Shown: in pieces, positions 53,261 to 62,570 of the stretch
Position numbering within the stretch: position 1 is the first letter of the stretch
How the letters are laid out: every line of letters begins with the position of its first letter
Assembly: GCA_030041535.1 (NCBI GenBank)
Contig: JASHNR010000045.1
Coordinates: 1 to 64,000 of the forward strand
DNA: 64,000 bases
Source of the DNA: Nitrosopumilaceae archaeon
GTDB taxonomy: Archaea > Thermoproteota > Nitrososphaeria > Nitrososphaerales > Nitrosopumilaceae
Reading direction: 5' to 3'
Notes under the pieces: model-generated
What the model saw: only the letters and a program-made list of their open reading frames with translations
Database searches by the model: none
What the model was told of the DNA's origin: nothing
Position numbers and translations under genes: made by a program

Positions 53261-53922
53261 AAATATTCCTTGATACTGCAAATCTTGCTTCGATAAAAAT
53301 GTACAATGACATGGGTCTTGTAGACGGAATCACAACCAACCCGTCACTTTTGGCAAAGGAGGGAGTAGACCCGCAAAAAACTATGGAAGAGATTGTTCGA
53401 ATTGTAAAAGGCGATGTTAGTCTGGAGGTAGTAAGTACAGAGACTTCCGGAATGGTAGAAGAAGGAAGACGTCTTCAAAAATATGGCAAAAATGTTGTTG
53501 TAAAATGTCCACTAACTGCAGAAGGGCTCAAGGCATGCAAAATTCTAACATCTGAGGGGATACCTGTTAATGTGACTCTATGTTTTTCCGTAAATCAGGC
53601 CATATTATCTGCAAAGGCAGGTGCAAAATATGTTAGTCCGTTTATCGGAAGATTGGATGATAATGGGCAGGATGGAATTCATCTAATTAAAGAAATTCAT
53701 GAAGTATTCCAAAATTACAAATTCAGCACACAGATTCTAGTTGCAAGTGTAAGGCACCCTATGCACGTTGTAGAGGCAGCAAAGATTGGAGCAGATGTAG
53801 TAACCTTACCTCCTGATGTATTAGGAAAGATGTTAAAACATCCTCTAACTGACATAGGGCTAAAGAATTTTCTTGCAGACTGGGAAAAACTCAAGAAAGA
53901 AAATCCAAGCATCAGAATTTAG
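53257..53922 (+). CDS. tal: transaldolase (TalC/fructose-6-phosphate aldolase type)
   Basis: The 221-residue protein starts KIFLDTANLASI, then GITTNPSLLAKEG and VVKCPLTAEGLKA with the Schiff-base Lys (VVVKCP), and ASVRHPMHVVEAA. The short TalC form is usual in archaea. It overlaps the transketolase gene by 4 bases, so the sugar-rearranging enzymes are made together. Confidence 0.9.
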   Translation: MKIFLDTANLASIKMYNDMGLVDGITTNPSLLAKEGVDPQKTMEEIVRIVKGDVSLEVVSTETSGMVEEGRRLQKYGKNVVVKCPLTAEGLKACKILTSEGIPVNVTLCFSVNQAILSAKAGAKYVSPFIGRLDDNGQDGIHLIKEIHEVFQNYKFSTQILVASVRHPMHVVEAAKIGADVVTLPPDVLGKMLKHPLTDIGLKNFLADWEKLKKENPSIRI

Positions 53923-53941
53923 CTATAACTATAGTCAACTG

Positions 53942-54397
53942 TTAATGTTTTCCAATCCACTGGTATCTGTATTCTTCGTCAAACAATTCTGATTTGATGT
54001 CATTGTAGTCTGTTTTGGAATGCAGTCTGGCTTCAAAAAATCCTAGACTTCCTTTGTATGGGATTGGTACTCTAAGCTCTTTTGGGTTTTTCAATAAAAA
54101 CCCGTACTTGTGGTCAAGAAATTCTCTACTTGCAAAGTGCTTATTATAATCAGACTTTAACTCATTTGTGGTATTGTATACCTTGACATCGTAAAGTTCT
54201 GCTCTGCCTATTATTACTCCAGTCCTAAGATTTTCTTTGTCAATTCCTAGTTTTTTGCAAATCTCTGTTTTTATTCTAAGTGGGGCATGAACAAGAAATT
54301 CACCTCTAAATTTGGTATTCCATGTTCTCAACTCGATAGTTTTCTTGCCCTGAATTATGAGATCAGCATATGGTTGAGAAACTGACAGGCATTTCAT
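53942..54397 (-). CDS. ASCH-domain protein
   Basis: The 151-residue protein shows the ASCH fold: MKCLSVSQPYADLIIQGKKTIELR at the N-terminus with the GKKT(I/V)E(L/V)R signature, and a C-terminal barrel strand set (PYKGSLGFFEARL). The family binds RNA or modified nucleotides and is tied to translation or RNA processing. It ends close to the VWA gene on the same strand with only one base between, so it may be co-transcribed. Confidence 0.75.
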   Translation of the reverse strand: MKCLSVSQPYADLIIQGKKTIELRTWNTKFRGEFLVHAPLRIKTEICKKLGIDKENLRTGVIIGRAELYDVKVYNTTNELKSDYNKHFASREFLDHKYGFLLKNPKELRVPIPYKGSLGFFEARLHSKTDYNDIKSELFDEEYRYQWIGKH

Positions 54398-54398
54398 G

Positions 54399-55967
54399 TC
54401 AGTCTGTTCCTAGTACGTTTAAGACTCGCTTTGGAATCTCATTTAACCTGCTCACAGCAAGGGTACGTTCGTAGCCCAACCTTCTCAAGTTGTTTGCTAT
54501 TGTGATCGCATATCCAGTGTCATGACCAACACCTATTGCTACCATCTTTATGCCTAGGAGCTTGAAATCTCTCATTACTGATCTGACAGCATCTGGATCT
54601 GATGGCTCTCCGTCAGTCAGTGTAAGAAAGATGTCAGGTTTTTTTGAACGTACTGTGGGCAATAAGAGATTGTAAACTTCAGCTAACGGTGTGCTGCCGT
54701 TGGCCTTTATTTGTGCAAGCCTCTTTGCTGCTGTATTGTTCCATTGCAAGTTTTCAGGTTTTATCAGCCAACACGTTACTTGTTTTTGCTCTGTGTTAAA
54801 CGCATACACTGAAAATTGTACTTTTAAAAAATCTAAAACTTCGCAAAGAGCCAACGTTGCCTTTTTGTACTGTGTTTCTTGTTCAGCTATACTGGAAGAG
54901 TGATCAAGAAGTATGAATATCCTTGTCTTGATTGCTATTTTCTTGTCTGTCATGAACGGTTTGTGACCTTCAATGTAAGTCTCTTGGTCAAATTCGTCTC
55001 CTGTAATCAAATGTTGTTCTTTCCAACCTGATTTCCATTCCTTGAATTTAGCTTTTAGATTATTGATTAAATCGGTATCGTAGATCTTGGTTTCATCTAC
55101 ATTTGTTAAAGCTGGAATACTAATGCCTACTACATTAGTTGTTAGGCCCTTGTTTTCACTCCTTTTTGCTTCTTCAAGCAAGACCTTGAATTCATCAAAT
55201 ATTTGCTTTCCTTCTGTGATTTTTGTTGAATCTAGCTCGCCAAAGTCGCTTTCTCTGTATTTTGAAATTTTGTTCAACGTCTTCATGAATTCCTGCTCAG
55301 ACATGGCAATTCCTGAAGAAAGTTTTGGTATGGAGATAGGAATGGTAAGAAGCGGATCAATTTCTAAAGCCCTGATAATTTCAGAAACCTTCTTTTCAAG
55401 CCAATCGGTTCCATATTTTTTCTCTATCGCCTCTTTTACTGCTTCATTAGCTATTTTGACTGCGTTCTGAATCTTTTCAAACGCGCTTGGGGGGATTTCT
55501 CCCTTCATCTCGCCCAACAGAAAATACTGTATGAATCCCTCGACAATTCTATTATGACCATATAATGAATTGAGTAATGGTCTGTACAACCACGTAAATC
55601 CGTAATTGAATATTATTTCTTCATCCATTCCTTGCCAATAATCTCTGCCTACGGTCTCTATCCTTCTCATCTCTAATGTATTTAGTATAAACCCAAATGC
55701 ATGATCATTGCTTAGAATTTTGCTTGAATGTCTTATCCTCATTGATTCATACCAAAGAGCAGTTCTGAACTGTCTGTATTTTTGAAAATCTGTGCCTTGA
55801 TATTTTTCCAATGGAAAAATCGTAACTTTGTTTTCCCGTAACTTTGTTTGGATTTCTTTTTGATCTCTTATGTTTAAAGTAATATTTTCTCTTCCAGACC
55901 ATCGTCGAACTAGAAAAGTACCTATTTCAAGTACTGTGTCATTTCTTAGTTGCAGTGAACGCATCAA
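54399..55967 (-). CDS. VWA-domain protein paired with MoxR ATPase
   Basis: The 522-residue protein has a helical N-terminal part of about 330 residues and a C-terminal von Willebrand A domain with the MIDAS motif LDHSSS and later LTDGEPSD. Such proteins work with MoxR-type AAA+ ATPases as metal-insertion or protein-remodelling machines. Its start overlaps the ATPase stop by 4 bases. The target of the machine is unknown. Confidence 0.82.
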   Translation of the reverse strand: MMRSLQLRNDTVLEIGTFLVRRWSGRENITLNIRDQKEIQTKLRENKVTIFPLEKYQGTDFQKYRQFRTALWYESMRIRHSSKILSNDHAFGFILNTLEMRRIETVGRDYWQGMDEEIIFNYGFTWLYRPLLNSLYGHNRIVEGFIQYFLLGEMKGEIPPSAFEKIQNAVKIANEAVKEAIEKKYGTDWLEKKVSEIIRALEIDPLLTIPISIPKLSSGIAMSEQEFMKTLNKISKYRESDFGELDSTKITEGKQIFDEFKVLLEEAKRSENKGLTTNVVGISIPALTNVDETKIYDTDLINNLKAKFKEWKSGWKEQHLITGDEFDQETYIEGHKPFMTDKKIAIKTRIFILLDHSSSIAEQETQYKKATLALCEVLDFLKVQFSVYAFNTEQKQVTCWLIKPENLQWNNTAAKRLAQIKANGSTPLAEVYNLLLPTVRSKKPDIFLTLTDGEPSDPDAVRSVMRDFKLLGIKMVAIGVGHDTGYAITIANNLRRLGYERTLAVSRLNEIPKRVLNVLGTD

Positions 55968-56770
55968 TTTCCAAACATCGATGTTATGATATCATTTACC
56001 TTTTGATATTCAACATTGCCCCATTGCGCGTATACATTTGCAAAGACAATATCAGCAGCTTGTCTTGGTTTCATGCCAGAATCAAGTATCTTGCCAAATG
56101 CTATGGTTTCACGTAAACTGGGTGAATAATACAGTTCTTCAACTGCAGCTGCTTGTCGCAAGGTACTGGCAAGCCTAATTCCTTGAGAGATCTCATTTTC
56201 GTGAGAGCCTTTTACATATTTTTTTACTATCTGCAATTCTACCTCTTCTGGCGGATAATCAAGCCTGATCCTTACTGGGAATCTACTGAGCAATTGGGGC
56301 GGAAGTTCTTTGGTACCGACATGTGATAGTGGATTTATAGTTGCAATCACAAACCATCCCTTTGCTGCTTCAATTAACTCACCACTGGCTTCTTTGAGTA
56401 CTAGTTGTCTTCTATCATCCAACGCTTCATCTAGTCTAAGTAATACATCTGCTTCAGCCGAGTTTACCTCATCAAGATAAAGTATGTTACCTTCTTTCAT
56501 GGATTTTACCAGTATGCCTTCTTCAAAGTCTACTGTTCCACTTTCTAGAGTTTTTGAGCCTACTAGGTGACTCTCACGAGTTCTTAAACTAAAGTTAATT
56601 GATTCAAGCTTCATTCCTTTTCTTGCAGCAAATTCTCTTACAAGTGTAGTTTTGCCAGTTCCCTTTGGACCTATTATGAGAACAAACAGACCCGAGGTAT
56701 ATGCTTTATCTAAAACTTCAAAGGAATTATTCCAATCTATATACAACTGCTCTGCTAGCATGATTAACAA
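55964..56770 (-). CDS. MoxR-like AAA+ ATPase
   Basis: The 268-residue ATPase has Walker A GPKGTGKTT (about 34-42), Walker B ILYLDEVN (about 95-102) and sensor ATINP, with GTKELPPQLLSRFPVRIRL near 178-196. It drives a VWA partner, encoded next with a 4-base overlap. CobS/NorQ-type chelatase or activase functions are known for relatives. Confidence 0.88.
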   Translation of the reverse strand: MLIMLAEQLYIDWNNSFEVLDKAYTSGLFVLIIGPKGTGKTTLVREFAARKGMKLESINFSLRTRESHLVGSKTLESGTVDFEEGILVKSMKEGNILYLDEVNSAEADVLLRLDEALDDRRQLVLKEASGELIEAAKGWFVIATINPLSHVGTKELPPQLLSRFPVRIRLDYPPEEVELQIVKKYVKGSHENEISQGIRLASTLRQAAAVEELYYSPSLRETIAFGKILDSGMKPRQAADIVFANVYAQWGNVEYQKVNDIITSMFGN

Positions 56771-56817
56771 CTGTTTTTTCCTTAATTTAAGACTGTCTTA
56801 ATTTATTAGCACTAGAT

Positions 56818-58275
56818 CTAGTTTTCAAGTCTTGCATAAGACTCATCTAGGATCTTATGTAGTATCTTATGCCAGGCGTCGTAACCCTCTGGTGCCTTTG
56901 GAAAACTACGGTAGTGCTCTGTCAAAGCCTTGTTTTGTTGCGCAGTAAACCTCAATCCCTCAGCTAATTTCTTGTTCAAAGCTCCTCTTATCATCATTCC
57001 AAGTTTTCCAACTGTTCCAAAGTCAGGGTGCTCTCCTTTACTTATGGCCTCAACATCTAGCTTTGACAAAAAGTGTTTCATTCCGTAGTTTATCTGTTCA
57101 TTTGTAAGAGTTTGGAGTAGTCTTCGGAAGATCTCCAGTCCTGCAGTCTTGTAGCCGTAATCATTAATGAAATCTATGTTGTATTGCCATAATCCTCGTT
57201 CACTGACATCTCCTGCTTCGATTGACTCAACAGCATTCTTTCCAATTATTGTTGCAGCAACTATTGCAGGGCCTATGCCTCCAGCATCTAGCGGTTTTGG
57301 CATCCACGCAGAATCGCCTACCAACATGTATCCATTTGCAACCAAGCAGTCATTCTGCCTTCTTACTGAGACTTGCCAATTACCTGTTACATTTGCTGAA
57401 TCACTTGGGTCGTCAGATAATCTGGGATTCTTTATTGCCTTGTTAATCTTAACATAGTCGTTTATCAATTTGGTAACATCGTCGTTTTTTCCTAATCTTT
57501 GATTCCTTTTCTGTAATTCTTTTTGTTGTACGCCTAATCCTATGTTTACCTTATCTTGGCCCTTGGGAAAGACCCAGCCATATCCTCCAGGAGCAATGTC
57601 TTGGTCTAAATGTATGATGCAATAATCTGGGTCAAAATCTATTTTATCATCTATACCATGCTCAAATTTCATTATGTGTCTTCCTGTAGATTCTAAATCA
57701 TCACGGTCAATCTTTCTTTCAATTTTTGAATTTATGGACAGTCCATTTCTTAGCATTGACGTGACACCTGTAGCATCAATTACTATCTTTGCAGTTTTCT
57801 TGAATGGCTCATTTGAGAGAAGATTGGTTCCTTCTACTCCTACAACAGTGCCATTTTCATATATGAGACTTCTTAGTGCTACAGAAAATTGTATGTTAAT
57901 TCCCATCTTTCTAGAGTCACTAAGCTGACGTCTAGGAAGCTGTTGTCTATTTAACATGAAACCATCCCCATCAAAGGGAATAGAAGTTTCTCTATCTGGT
58001 GAAAAGGCCATCACTCCTTTAACAGGATGTTCAATCTCTGGATTTCCCCAACTGATCTTTATTCTCTCTGTCATGTAGTCGACAGTGTTCTTACCTACCG
58101 CGTCTCCGCAAATCCAACCGTTTATTGTTTTTTTACCTACAGTCGGTTCTTGATTTCTATCTATAACTAGAATTGATAATTTTTGATTTGAATAGAAAGC
58201 GGCTGACTGTGCTGCGATCATTCCGGCCAAGCCTCCTCCTGCCACTATAATATCGTAATCAGTTTTCACAGCCAA
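56818..58275 (-). CDS. geranylgeranyl reductase family flavoprotein
   Basis: The 485-residue FAD enzyme begins DYDIIVAGGGLAGMIAAQSA (GxGxxG dinucleotide site) and has the motif GDSAWMPKPLDAGGIGPAI around residue 330, and a catalytic-site region YxWxFP-like (GYGWVFPKG at about 232-240). It saturates the geranylgeranyl chains of archaeal membrane lipids. The length is somewhat above typical (about 400-450). Confidence 0.85.
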   Translation of the reverse strand: MAVKTDYDIIVAGGGLAGMIAAQSAAFYSNQKLSILVIDRNQEPTVGKKTINGWICGDAVGKNTVDYMTERIKISWGNPEIEHPVKGVMAFSPDRETSIPFDGDGFMLNRQQLPRRQLSDSRKMGINIQFSVALRSLIYENGTVVGVEGTNLLSNEPFKKTAKIVIDATGVTSMLRNGLSINSKIERKIDRDDLESTGRHIMKFEHGIDDKIDFDPDYCIIHLDQDIAPGGYGWVFPKGQDKVNIGLGVQQKELQKRNQRLGKNDDVTKLINDYVKINKAIKNPRLSDDPSDSANVTGNWQVSVRRQNDCLVANGYMLVGDSAWMPKPLDAGGIGPAIVAATIIGKNAVESIEAGDVSERGLWQYNIDFINDYGYKTAGLEIFRRLLQTLTNEQINYGMKHFLSKLDVEAISKGEHPDFGTVGKLGMMIRGALNKKLAEGLRFTAQQNKALTEHYRSFPKAPEGYDAWHKILHKILDESYARLEN

Positions 58276-58461
58276 AAAACAGGATCTACTCTATTTAAAA
58301 GAACCGTATCAATACAGAACCAGGTTTTTGGGTCGGTTCGTCGCGGCTTCCTCACAGCGTATGCTCAGACTGGAGCGGCAAAATATTTTACCTCATTCCC
58401 TTTTGTCTTTGGTCTTCAAATACTATTAAACTATGCTTCAAAGAAAGGCAAATTTTGTAAT
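58276..58461. other. intergenic stretch with a GC-rich block
   Basis: Most of this gap is AT-rich, but 58327-58378 is unusually GC-rich (GGGTCGGTTCGTCGCGGC and CTCAGACTGGAGCGGC inside it). On the minus strand a TATA-like TAAAATATTTTG precedes it, so it may lie in the 5' leader of the geranylgeranyl reductase mRNA or be a small RNA. No known RNA family was recognised. Confidence 0.35.
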
Positions 58462-58887
58462 TTAGGCCTTCAATAATTCAGTATATGTTTTTGCAATGTC
58501 ATCTTTTCTGTAAATTGGAACCTTTATTCTAATTTTTATTGCATTATTTTGTTGTAAGCTAACGTTCTTTCTCACAAGTTCTCCTTTTCCTATTCTGAGA
58601 AATAGGGAAGAATCTTCAAAGTACATGTCAAGGTTATCTAGAACTTCATCTAACTGTAATTTTGACATTTTAGAAACTAGCATCTTTACAAATCCCTCCG
58701 CCCTTTTCTTTGTAAGTGTGATCCTAAAAAACAAGATTGTATTTCCATAGTGACCTGTGATTTCCTCTTGTGAAAATTCTTCTTCTTTTACCTGAAATAC
58801 TTCAAAGATGGGCACAAAAATTTTCTTTCTGTCTTCTGTAGCGTGAAGTATTATCTCAATACTCACTTCTACTTGGTTTGCCATCAA
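58462..58887 (-). CDS. exosome-associated RNA-binding protein (DUF54/COG1325 type)
   Basis: The 141-residue protein has the features of this archaeal family: EVSIEIILHATEDRKKI at the start, EEITGHYGNTILFFRITL in the middle and KIRIKVPIYRKDDI at the end, an L5/dsRBD-like alpha-beta fold. It is linked with the RNA exosome and ribosomal genes in archaea. It follows the ribosomal protein S3Ae gene on the same strand. Confidence 0.75.
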   Translation of the reverse strand: MMANQVEVSIEIILHATEDRKKIFVPIFEVFQVKEEEFSQEEITGHYGNTILFFRITLTKKRAEGFVKMLVSKMSKLQLDEVLDNLDMYFEDSSLFLRIGKGELVRKNVSLQQNNAIKIRIKVPIYRKDDIAKTYTELLKA

Positions 58888-58914
58888 AATAAGTATCTTG
58901 TATGACGATTAAAT

Positions 58915-59532
58915 CTATTTGGCTTGCAACAGTACAGTTTCGGCTTCTGCAGTTCTGATGAGTTTTGCCTTTTCGATTCCTACATGTCTTACATGAATTA
59001 CTTTCTTAACTGCTGCCATTATGTCAGAATTTATCTTACCAAACGCTGTAGCCTGGATAAACTGGTCTATTGTCATTTCTGGTATTGTTTTTGACATTAC
59101 ATCTTTTGCAATCAGTCTCAGTGCATGCTTTCTTGAAGTGTTAAGCTTTTTCTGAGTCAAGGCAATAATCTTGATTCTAAAAAGATATCCATCCTTAGTT
59201 CTTACATCTCCAATCAAAGTAATCAAAGAAGAGCCGCGTCGTACCAGACTTCTGAGAAATTCCTTGGCATACTCGTATCGCTTAAAGATTGAAGTTGCAA
59301 CCTCTCCATCTACTTTGCTTATTTGGAAGTAAAGCTTGAATTGATGTTGAGAAGGATCGCCTTTTACAATGTCAAATAAGGTAACTTCAACAACTCTACC
59401 GATAGCACTTTCATCATCAGTTATAGGAATATATGCAATTGGCGCATTATTGAATGCTAAAGGAGCAATAACCGTAACCCATTTTTTCTCTCTCCACTTG
59501 TCTTTGACCCTTGTAGTCTTTTGGCGTGCCAA
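58915..59532 (-). CDS. rps3ae: 30S ribosomal protein S3Ae (eS1)
   Basis: The 205-residue basic protein has the S3Ae/eS1 start (KDKWREKKWVTVIAP, with IGRVVEVTLFDI) and the core YEYAKEFLRSLVRRGSSLI. It belongs to the small ribosomal subunit. The upstream 152 bases hold no gene; a TATA-like AAGTATATTTTTTATG at about 59629-59644 lies on one side. Confidence 0.93.
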   Translation of the reverse strand: MARQKTTRVKDKWREKKWVTVIAPLAFNNAPIAYIPITDDESAIGRVVEVTLFDIVKGDPSQHQFKLYFQISKVDGEVATSIFKRYEYAKEFLRSLVRRGSSLITLIGDVRTKDGYLFRIKIIALTQKKLNTSRKHALRLIAKDVMSKTIPEMTIDQFIQATAFGKINSDIMAAVKKVIHVRHVGIEKAKLIRTAEAETVLLQAK

Positions 59533-59684
59533 CTAAAACCAACCTTTGAAGCCAAAATATAAGTTATGTCAATACTTTTCGTATTCAAAACAAGATCCAA
59601 GTTCTCCTCAAACCGTTGTTAAAGACTTTAAGTATATTTTTTATGGCTTAAATGATGCCGTCATAATATGAGTTGCACAATGTT

Positions 59685-60947
59685 TTAGATTGTGCCAGTA
59701 CCGACGTATTTCTGTAAAGCCTTTGGTATGGATATGTGTCCGTCCTTTGTTTGAAAGTTTTCTAGTATTGCAACCATTGTTCTTGTAGTTGCGACAAGAG
59801 TGCTGTTTAGCGTATGCAGGTGTTGCGGCTGCTCATTGGTCTTATCACGGAATCTTATCTTGAGCCTTCTTGCCTGGAAGTCAAGACAATTTGAACAAGA
59901 AATTATCTCTCTGTAATTACTCTGTCCTGCCATCCATGCCTCTAGATCGTATGTTTTTGCAGAAATCTTTCCCATGTCGCCACTTGAAAGCAACATGACT
60001 CTATATGGTAACTCGATTTTTTGATAAAATTCTTCTACAATTGCCAGCATTCTTTCATGTTCCTTCCAAGATTCTTCAGGTTTTGAAAAAACAAATTGCT
60101 CTACTTTTTCAAATTGATGGACTCGAAATATTCCCTTTTGGTCCCTGCCATGAGCTCCTGCTTCCTTTCTAAAACATGGGCTGACCCCTGCATATCTGAG
60201 AGGTAAGCTCTTTCCTTCTATTATCTCGTCTGCATGCATTGAAGCAACTGCATGTTCTGATGTGCCAATCAAGTAAAGATCTTCTCCCTCAACCTTGTAA
60301 ATGACATCTTTAAAATCATGTGCGATTATCGCCCCCTCCATAGAACTTTTGTTTATCATGTAGGGAGTTTGAATGGGAGTGTAATTCTTTTCAGATAGAA
60401 AGTCTAGTGCAAACTGGATTAGTGATTGGTTTAGCTTGACAAGTTGATTTTTCAGATAGTAGAATCTTGCACCAGATACTTTTGCAGCTCTTTCAAGATC
60501 TACTAGATCAAGACTTTGTGTCAAGTCTATGTGATCCCGTATCTTGAAATCAAACGCAGGTATACTTCCCCATTTTTTTATTTCTTTATTTGCCGTTTCA
60601 TCCTTTCCAGTAGGGACAGATTCATGAATCAAGTTAGGTAATGTTAGAGAAAGTTCCTTGTAGGAATCTTCAGTTCTGATCTGTGTCTCTTCTAGCCTCT
60701 GTAAGTCCTCTGAGACTGAGTGCATTTGTTCGATAAGGCTTGATGCATCTTCACTTGATTTCTTTTTCTTTGAAATCTCAACTGATATCTGATTTCTTGT
60801 TTTTCTCAGTTCATCTGTTTTTATTATCAGTTCTCTTCTTTCTTTATCTAATTTTATGAGATCATCAAGCGGGAAATCCACGTATCTTGCTTTGAGCATA
60901 TTTCTTATTTTGTCAGGACTGTCTCTGACGAGTTTTGGATCGAGCAT
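59685..60947 (-). CDS. serS: seryl-tRNA synthetase
   Basis: The 420-residue class II enzyme has the N-terminal coiled-coil arm (about 28-105), motif 2 FRKEAGAHGRDQKGIFRVHQFEKVEQF and motif 3 near the end (HTLNSTLVATTRTMVAILENFQ). It charges tRNA-Ser. This is the common, not the rare methanogenic, SerRS. Its ATG overlaps the last base of the Pcc1 stop (TAATG). Confidence 0.95.
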   Translation of the reverse strand: MLDPKLVRDSPDKIRNMLKARYVDFPLDDLIKLDKERRELIIKTDELRKTRNQISVEISKKKKSSEDASSLIEQMHSVSEDLQRLEETQIRTEDSYKELSLTLPNLIHESVPTGKDETANKEIKKWGSIPAFDFKIRDHIDLTQSLDLVDLERAAKVSGARFYYLKNQLVKLNQSLIQFALDFLSEKNYTPIQTPYMINKSSMEGAIIAHDFKDVIYKVEGEDLYLIGTSEHAVASMHADEIIEGKSLPLRYAGVSPCFRKEAGAHGRDQKGIFRVHQFEKVEQFVFSKPEESWKEHERMLAIVEEFYQKIELPYRVMLLSSGDMGKISAKTYDLEAWMAGQSNYREIISCSNCLDFQARRLKIRFRDKTNEQPQHLHTLNSTLVATTRTMVAILENFQTKDGHISIPKALQKYVGTGTI

Positions 60948-61189
60948 TAGCTAGTCACTCTGAGAATAACTTGAGTTTGTTCAAGAACTTCATCAATAGT
61001 AGAGATTAGTGTTCGTATATTTCCTTTACCTTCAAATGTAAGAATCAGTGCTTCTTTGCCATTCTCAATTTTAAAGGATAGGTCTTTTGGAAAATCTACA
61101 TTATCAGGTTCCAAAGCTTTGTGAATAGCTTCTGCCTTTTTTTCGGAGATATTATTTAGAAATACTTGCACTTTGCATTCTAGAGACAT
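60947..61189 (-). CDS. pcc1: KEOPS complex subunit Pcc1
   Basis: ATG 61189 (MSLECKVQVFL) gives 80 residues; the frame is open to 61216. The pattern strand-helix-strand-strand-helix with AEAIHKALEPDN and IRTLISTIDEVLEQTQVI fits Pcc1, which dimerises in the KEOPS complex that makes t6A37 in tRNA. It overlaps the end of the RecJ-like gene by 38 bases and touches serS, a translation-linked cluster. Confidence 0.8.
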   Translation of the reverse strand: MSLECKVQVFLNNISEKKAEAIHKALEPDNVDFPKDLSFKIENGKEALILTFEGKGNIRTLISTIDEVLEQTQVILRVTS

Positions 61190-62570
61190 TTTCTTGCAGG
61201 TAATCCAGGAATTCATCTAATTTATCCTTGGTAATTCTAGCACCAGCGGCCGCATTGTGTCCGCCACCTACTCCTGAAACTCTTGCGGCGCATTCTCTCA
61301 TGAGTACCCCTAAATTTACTTCAGATTTACATCCTGTTGATTTTCGTGAAGAGAATTTTATAGTACCTTCCTCACCGTTTGTTCTAAGTATTATTATCTT
61401 CCCAGTATTTTTTTGTGAGCCTCCAAGAAGTGAAGATACGGCTCCCGTCATGTTTTCTGGTACCAGACCTTCCCCATTTACAAGCACGTACAAACCATTG
61501 TCTGTTATCCTCCATCTCTCGCTTGATAATGTGTTCATGTATGTTCTCAAAAATGTCCTATATTCTACCAAAATACTCTCTCCTTCTTGCAACATCTTGG
61601 TTCTATCTCCCATGCATATTGCAACGCCCACGCCAGCCTTACGTATTCTGCCACATGAGTTTAGCATTGTAGAGAATTCTCTTGCATCACGCAAGAAGCT
61701 TCGCCTGTCTTCTCCTACCAATGTGTATGTGTACCCAACAAGCTCATCGATAATATCGCTAGCATTTTTGCTTGGAATGAATTTTGAAATGGTTTGTAAA
61801 AGAGTTCTTTTTTCATCTTCTGTAAGCTCTGATGGCACCCTCCATCTTCCACCATCCTTTAGTTTTATTCCAGACGAATTTAACAATGAAAGACATGCAT
61901 CACGATTCCACGTAAGACCTTCTATGAAAGGTTGTGAAGTAAAGGCAAGAGCATCGGGAAGGGGTCTTGTCTCTCTTCCTACAAGAAGTATATCAAGATC
62001 AATTTCGACTTGATAATTCTTTTTTGCTATTGCAGCAATCTCAAGATTAATACCTGTAAAAGATTTTTTCTCTCCTTGGTCCTGTCGATCTCCTAGTGCA
62101 GCTACCACTGCAATCCAAGCCAAGTCTGTATTTTCTTTATGCAGAGCATTTGAAACTAGATATGACATACCGCCGGCTGATACGTCTAGTCCGCCATCCA
62201 AGTCATATTTCCAAGCATTGATGACCCTTTCATTATCAAATTCTTCTTGCGGAATCTGATGATGATCAACAACCATCCAATTATCATCAAGCGCATTATC
62301 CAATTCTTTTGCAAATCCTCCTCCAAGATCAGTTACAATGTGAAATTGTCTTGAATCATTTTTGAGTTTGTCAATCAAATTTTTGCTAAATTCGTTGACT
62401 GTTTTAATAGTACATTTTGCTCCTGATCTGATAAGTGATTTTGTTACAATGCTTCCAGAGGTAATTCCATCACAATCTAGGTGAGTTATTACAGAAATAT
62501 TTTTGCCAGACCTTATGCAATCAGAAACTTTGTCATGAAAATAGGATAATGCTTGGTCAAGCTTGCTCAT
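61152..62570 (-). CDS. DHH/RecJ-like single-strand exonuclease (GAN/Cdc45-related)
   Basis: The 472-residue protein has the DHH phosphoesterase motifs: THLDCDGITSG (about 47-57), VTDLGGG, VDHHQIP (about 100-106) and the C-terminal DHHA1 motif GGGHNAAAGARI. Archaeal relatives act with GINS/MCM in replication or as single-strand exonucleases. It sits between S15 and Pcc1 on the same strand, as in many archaea. Start adjoins the S15 stop (one base overlap). Confidence 0.88.
   Translation of the reverse strand: MSKLDQALSYFHDKVSDCIRSGKNISVITHLDCDGITSGSIVTKSLIRSGAKCTIKTVNEFSKNLIDKLKNDSRQFHIVTDLGGGFAKELDNALDDNWMVVDHHQIPQEEFDNERVINAWKYDLDGGLDVSAGGMSYLVSNALHKENTDLAWIAVVAALGDRQDQGEKKSFTGINLEIAAIAKKNYQVEIDLDILLVGRETRPLPDALAFTSQPFIEGLTWNRDACLSLLNSSGIKLKDGGRWRVPSELTEDEKRTLLQTISKFIPSKNASDIIDELVGYTYTLVGEDRRSFLRDAREFSTMLNSCGRIRKAGVGVAICMGDRTKMLQEGESILVEYRTFLRTYMNTLSSERWRITDNGLYVLVNGEGLVPENMTGAVSSLLGGSQKNTGKIIILRTNGEEGTIKFSSRKSTGCKSEVNLGVLMRECAARVSGVGGGHNAAAGARITKDKLDEFLDYLQENVSRMQSASISK

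Noticed and set aside
58318-58378. GC-rich block as a tRNA or RNase P RNA
   Set aside because: No cloverleaf can be drawn and the gap is too short for RNase P RNA; left as unassigned.
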